Part shown: positions 12,289 through 13,882 of the stretch, in pieces | How positions within the stretch are numbered: the first letter of the stretch is position 1 | Layout of the letters: each line of letters opens with the position of its first letter | NCBI GenBank assembly: GCA_036280655.1 | Contig: DASUQI010000046.1 | Location: 1-13,882, forward strand | Direction of reading: 5' to 3' | DNA: 13,882 bases | From: DASSJM01 sp036280655 | Lineage (GTDB): Bacteria; Actinomycetota; UBA4738; HRBIN12 | Position numbers and translations under genes: made by a program | Notes under the pieces: model-generated | Told to the model about the DNA's origin: nothing | Databases searched by the model: none | What the model saw: only the letters and a program-made list of their open reading frames with translations

Positions 12289-13110
12289 ATGCGGAAGGTC
12301 TGGCTGACGATCGCCGCGCTGGCGCTCGTCACGGGGGCGTGCGGCGGCACGGATGAGGAACCGCCGGCGTCGGCAATCGGCGCCACGGCGTCCTCCTCGG
12401 CCTCGCCCGAGGCCACCCCTTTCGAGGCCGCCGAGGTCTCGAGCTTCCCGGCGTTCAGCCGCGAGGAACTCATCGCGATGTCCGAGCCGGTGAAGGTCCG
12501 GGCGGCCGAGGGGGTCCGGATCGCGGGCAGGCTGTTCGGTTCCGGCGAGGTGGGTGTGATCCTCGATCACATGGGTGCCGGCGACCAGTCGCAGTGGTTC
12601 GAGTTCGCTGGGCAGCTCGCGAAGCAGGGCTACCTCGTGCTGACGTACGATCGGCGGGGGAGCTGTCCCGGCGGCGAGCTCGGCTGCTCGAGCGGGACCG
12701 ACGACGGCGACGGGTGGAGGGACCTCGCGTTCCTCGCCGACTTCCTTCGCGGCGAGGGCGCCGAGCGCGTGGTCGTCGGCGGCGCGAGCCAGGGCGCGAT
12801 GGAGTCGCTCTACGCCCTGAGCGAGGGGCTCGACGCGGACGGGCTCATCTGGGTGGCCGGCGTCGACCTCTACAACGGCGTCCCGCTCTCCGAACAGGTG
12901 GCGGACGTGCGCGTGCCGAAGCTGTTCATCTCCGGCGACGCGGACGGCGAGGCCGCCGCCACTCTCGACGAGTTCGAGACCGCTCCGCCACCCTCCGAGA
13001 TCGTCCGGCTCGACACCGGCGAGCACGGGACGAACATCCTCGCGTACGCGCCGGTGGCGGTCGCCGACAAGTTCCGGCAGTCGGTCGTGGACTTCCTCGA
13101 GACGATCTGA
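12289..13110 (+). CDS. Lipoprotein alpha/beta hydrolase
   Basis: This 273-residue protein begins MRKVWLTIAALALVTGAC, a lipoprotein signal peptide with the modified cysteine at Cys18, followed by a Ser/Ala/Pro/Glu-rich linker (about 19-58). The hydrolase domain runs from about 60 to 273: VRIAGRLFGSG, LDHMGAGDQSQWFEFAGQLAKQGYLVLTYDRRG (92-124), the nucleophile elbow G165-A-S167-Q-G169, a probable acid at D217 or D219 (FISGDADG) and catalytic His246 (DTGEHG). The Ser-Asp-His triad points to an esterase, lipase or peptidase-like enzyme anchored outside the cytoplasmic membrane; the substrate cannot be told. Four cysteines (C126, C133 and those of the signal region) include a possible C126-C133 disulfide in a loop after the second strand. 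The ATG at 12289 fits the signal peptide. It is transcribed away from the second DinB gene and no partner follows. Confidence 0.88.
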   Translation: MRKVWLTIAALALVTGACGGTDEEPPASAIGATASSSASPEATPFEAAEVSSFPAFSREELIAMSEPVKVRAAEGVRIAGRLFGSGEVGVILDHMGAGDQSQWFEFAGQLAKQGYLVLTYDRRGSCPGGELGCSSGTDDGDGWRDLAFLADFLRGEGAERVVVGGASQGAMESLYALSEGLDADGLIWVAGVDLYNGVPLSEQVADVRVPKLFISGDADGEAAATLDEFETAPPPSEIVRLDTGEHGTNILAYAPVAVADKFRQSVVDFLETI

Positions 13111-13297
13111 GCGGCCGGTCCCGTCTACCGAGAGACCCGGCTCACCCGCCGTCTCGTCACGGGCCGGTCCCGATCGCGCCCGGGCCCCAGAGCGGAGGAT
13201 GTGGAAGCTGCTCGACGTTCATCTTCCCATCCCCCTGGCGCGCATAGTCGCCATCGTGCGTCCGGGTGACGGGCTCATCGCGGCGACGCCAGTACCG
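13111..13297. other. Intergenic stretch without a recognised gene
   Basis: From the hydrolase stop to the small ORF I see no conserved coding signal, tRNA or strong terminator. An 11-base direct repeat, GGCCGGTCCCG (13113-13123 and 13162-13172), follows the hydrolase gene. On the minus strand a 21-codon reading frame (13222-13157) begins after a purine-rich AGGGGGATGGGAAG stretch that could serve as a ribosome binding site, but the peptide is low-complexity and unconvincing. Confidence 0.4.
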
Positions 13298-13441
13298 TCA
13301 CCACCGGCGTCGAGGCCGGCGGGGGCGTGCGAGATCGCTGCGCAGCTCGTCTGACCTGCGGTGCGCGGCAGAGGCGCCCTGTCCCGCGACGGGGACGCCG
13401 CCGTAGTGCTCTGCTCCGCCGATGTCGCCGAACTCGCTCAT
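13298..13441 (-). CDS. Possible small coupled ORF, 47 residues, unknown
   Basis: An ATG at 13441 overlaps the stop of the PPOX-fold gene (ATGA) and opens 47 codons beginning MSEFGDIGGAEHYGGVPVAG and ending in an Arg/Pro-rich tail. The first 20 codons use mostly G/C-ending synonyms as the neighbours do; the later part is irregular. It could be a short coupled protein, the remnant of a longer downstream gene, or chance. I recognise no family and see no signal peptide or membrane segment. Confidence 0.25.
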   Translation of the reverse strand: MSEFGDIGGAEHYGGVPVAGQGASAAHRRSDELRSDLARPRRPRRRW

Positions 13442-13882
13442 GGCGACGACGGTACCGCAGGCGGCTTCCAGCGTCGATAGACGGGCATCTCGTCATCCGA
13501 GTACTCGGTCACCACCGCCTCGTCGATCGAGCACGCGTAGTGGACGAGTCCGTAGGGAGGCCGGCCCGGGCGCGCGATCAGCGCGGGATGCGTCGCGTCG
13601 ATCAATTCGAGCTTCCCGCGCGCCATGAACTCGCCGAAGTCACCACCGTGGTCCTCCCACGGCTGCGCCGTGTGCAACGCGTAGCGCGCGTCGTGCTCTA
13701 CCTCGCGCAGCTTCACGCTCGTGTCGCGGAACGAGACGCAGAGCAGCCCCGCCGCGATCCACGGAGAGACCGGGTGCACGCGTGGTCCGCCGTCGAGCCG
13801 CAGCGTCGCCTGGTACACGATCCGGCCCTGCATCCGCTCCCGACCGAAGGAGGCCAGCTCCGGCTCGGCGTGCTCGAACTCC
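13438..13882 (-). CDS. Pyridoxamine 5'-phosphate oxidase-fold (PPOX) protein, 5' end missing
   Basis: The minus-strand frame enters from beyond the window edge and stops at 13438. It shows 148 residues, starting EFEHAEPELASFGRERMQGRIVYQATLRLDG. That opening, then GGPRVHPVSPW, GLLCVSFRDTSVKLREVEHDARYALHT and GEFMARGKLELID, follows the split-barrel flavin-binding fold of PPOX-family proteins (D-G-x-P-R-V-x-P-V, later K-x-x-x-L-x-x-x-P/H-x-x-A-L-H). Upstream codons continue in frame before the internal ATG at 13833, and E-L-A-x-x-G-R is the normal family start, so the real start lies outside. Members bind FMN, F420 or heme and act as reductases or are uncharacterised; the cofactor cannot be decided here. 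A small ORF may be coupled to its stop. Confidence 0.8.
   Translation of the reverse strand, partial: EFEHAEPELASFGRERMQGRIVYQATLRLDGGPRVHPVSPWIAAGLLCVSFRDTSVKLREVEHDARYALHTAQPWEDHGGDFGEFMARGKLELIDATHPALIARPGRPPYGLVHYACSIDEAVVTEYSDDEMPVYRRWKPPAVPSSP

Noticed and set aside
9438..12356. Continuous 972-codon plus-strand reading frame
   Set aside because: It runs out of frame through the MDR gene and antisense to two DinB genes, is full of Arg/Gly/Asp-rich low-complexity sequence and matches no family. Long stop-free shadow frames are expected in DNA this GC-rich.
11401..13026. 541-codon minus-strand frame
   Set aside because: It is a shadow of the hydrolase, DinB and DUF1697 genes, with no conserved motif and a highly biased composition.
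13113..13172. 11-base direct repeat GGCCGGTCCCG, possibly an attachment site or repeat family
   Set aside because: There are only two copies, of low-complexity GC composition, with no integrase or mobile gene nearby. Chance is sufficient.
13157..13222. 21-codon minus-strand leader peptide
   Set aside because: The purine-rich stretch before the ATG is suggestive, but the peptide has no regulatory codon run, hairpin or following gene it could attenuate.
1..13882. Defence island, biosynthetic cluster, prophage or integrated element
   Set aside because: All confident genes are ordinary chromosomal families with uniform base composition. No transposase, integrase, tRNA junction, nuclease/helicase defence gene or synthase was found.

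Overview
The window is very GC-rich (about 70% by eye), with strong G/C bias at third codon positions. It uses many GTG starts, packs genes with 4-bp start/stop overlaps, and has at least two genes that look leaderless. Together with the gene families present (DUF1697, DUF1801, DinB, the HxlR-SCP2 fusion, a BBE-type FAD oxidoreductase), this fits a chromosomal stretch of a high-GC Gram-positive, most likely an uncultured soil actinobacterium (Actinomycetota). I cannot place it more finely. I see no rRNA, tRNA, CRISPR array, transposase, integrase or phage gene.

Layout. (1) 1-4248: a truncated PAP2-type phosphatase on the minus strand, divergent from a tight plus-strand operon of PAP2 phosphatase, diacylglycerol-kinase-like lipid kinase, YihY/BrkB membrane protein and a phospholipase-D/cardiolipin-synthase-like enzyme. 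This reads as a membrane phospholipid remodelling operon. (2) 4270-5302, minus strand: a DUF1801 protein downstream of a DedA membrane protein. (3) 5362-7205, minus strand: an HxlR regulator with an SCP2-like C-terminal extension, then a MarR regulator whose stop overlaps the start of a small lipoprotein gene. A perfect 22-bp palindrome sits at the HxlR/MarR junction. (4) 7316-8716: an FAD-linked oxidoreductase divergent from the HxlR gene, with a 25-bp imperfect palindrome between them. (5) 8699-10482: a TetR repressor divergent from a zinc-free MDR oxidoreductase. A TTGACA/TAGGGT promoter between them is covered by two nearly identical 15-bp palindromes. (6) 10503-12200: two DinB proteins flanking a DUF1697 protein. 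(7) 12289-13110: a lipoprotein alpha/beta hydrolase. (8) 13438-13882: a 5'-truncated PPOX-fold protein, with a possible coupled 47-codon ORF behind it.

The strongest unannotated signals are regulatory: three regulators of different families (MarR, HxlR, TetR) each sit beside their own candidate operator, two of them shared with a divergent redox enzyme. I found no clear sign of a wholly new defence or mobile system. The most open questions are the MarR-lipoprotein pair, the HxlR-SCP2 fusion and the opposed phosphatase/kinase pair in the lipid operon.
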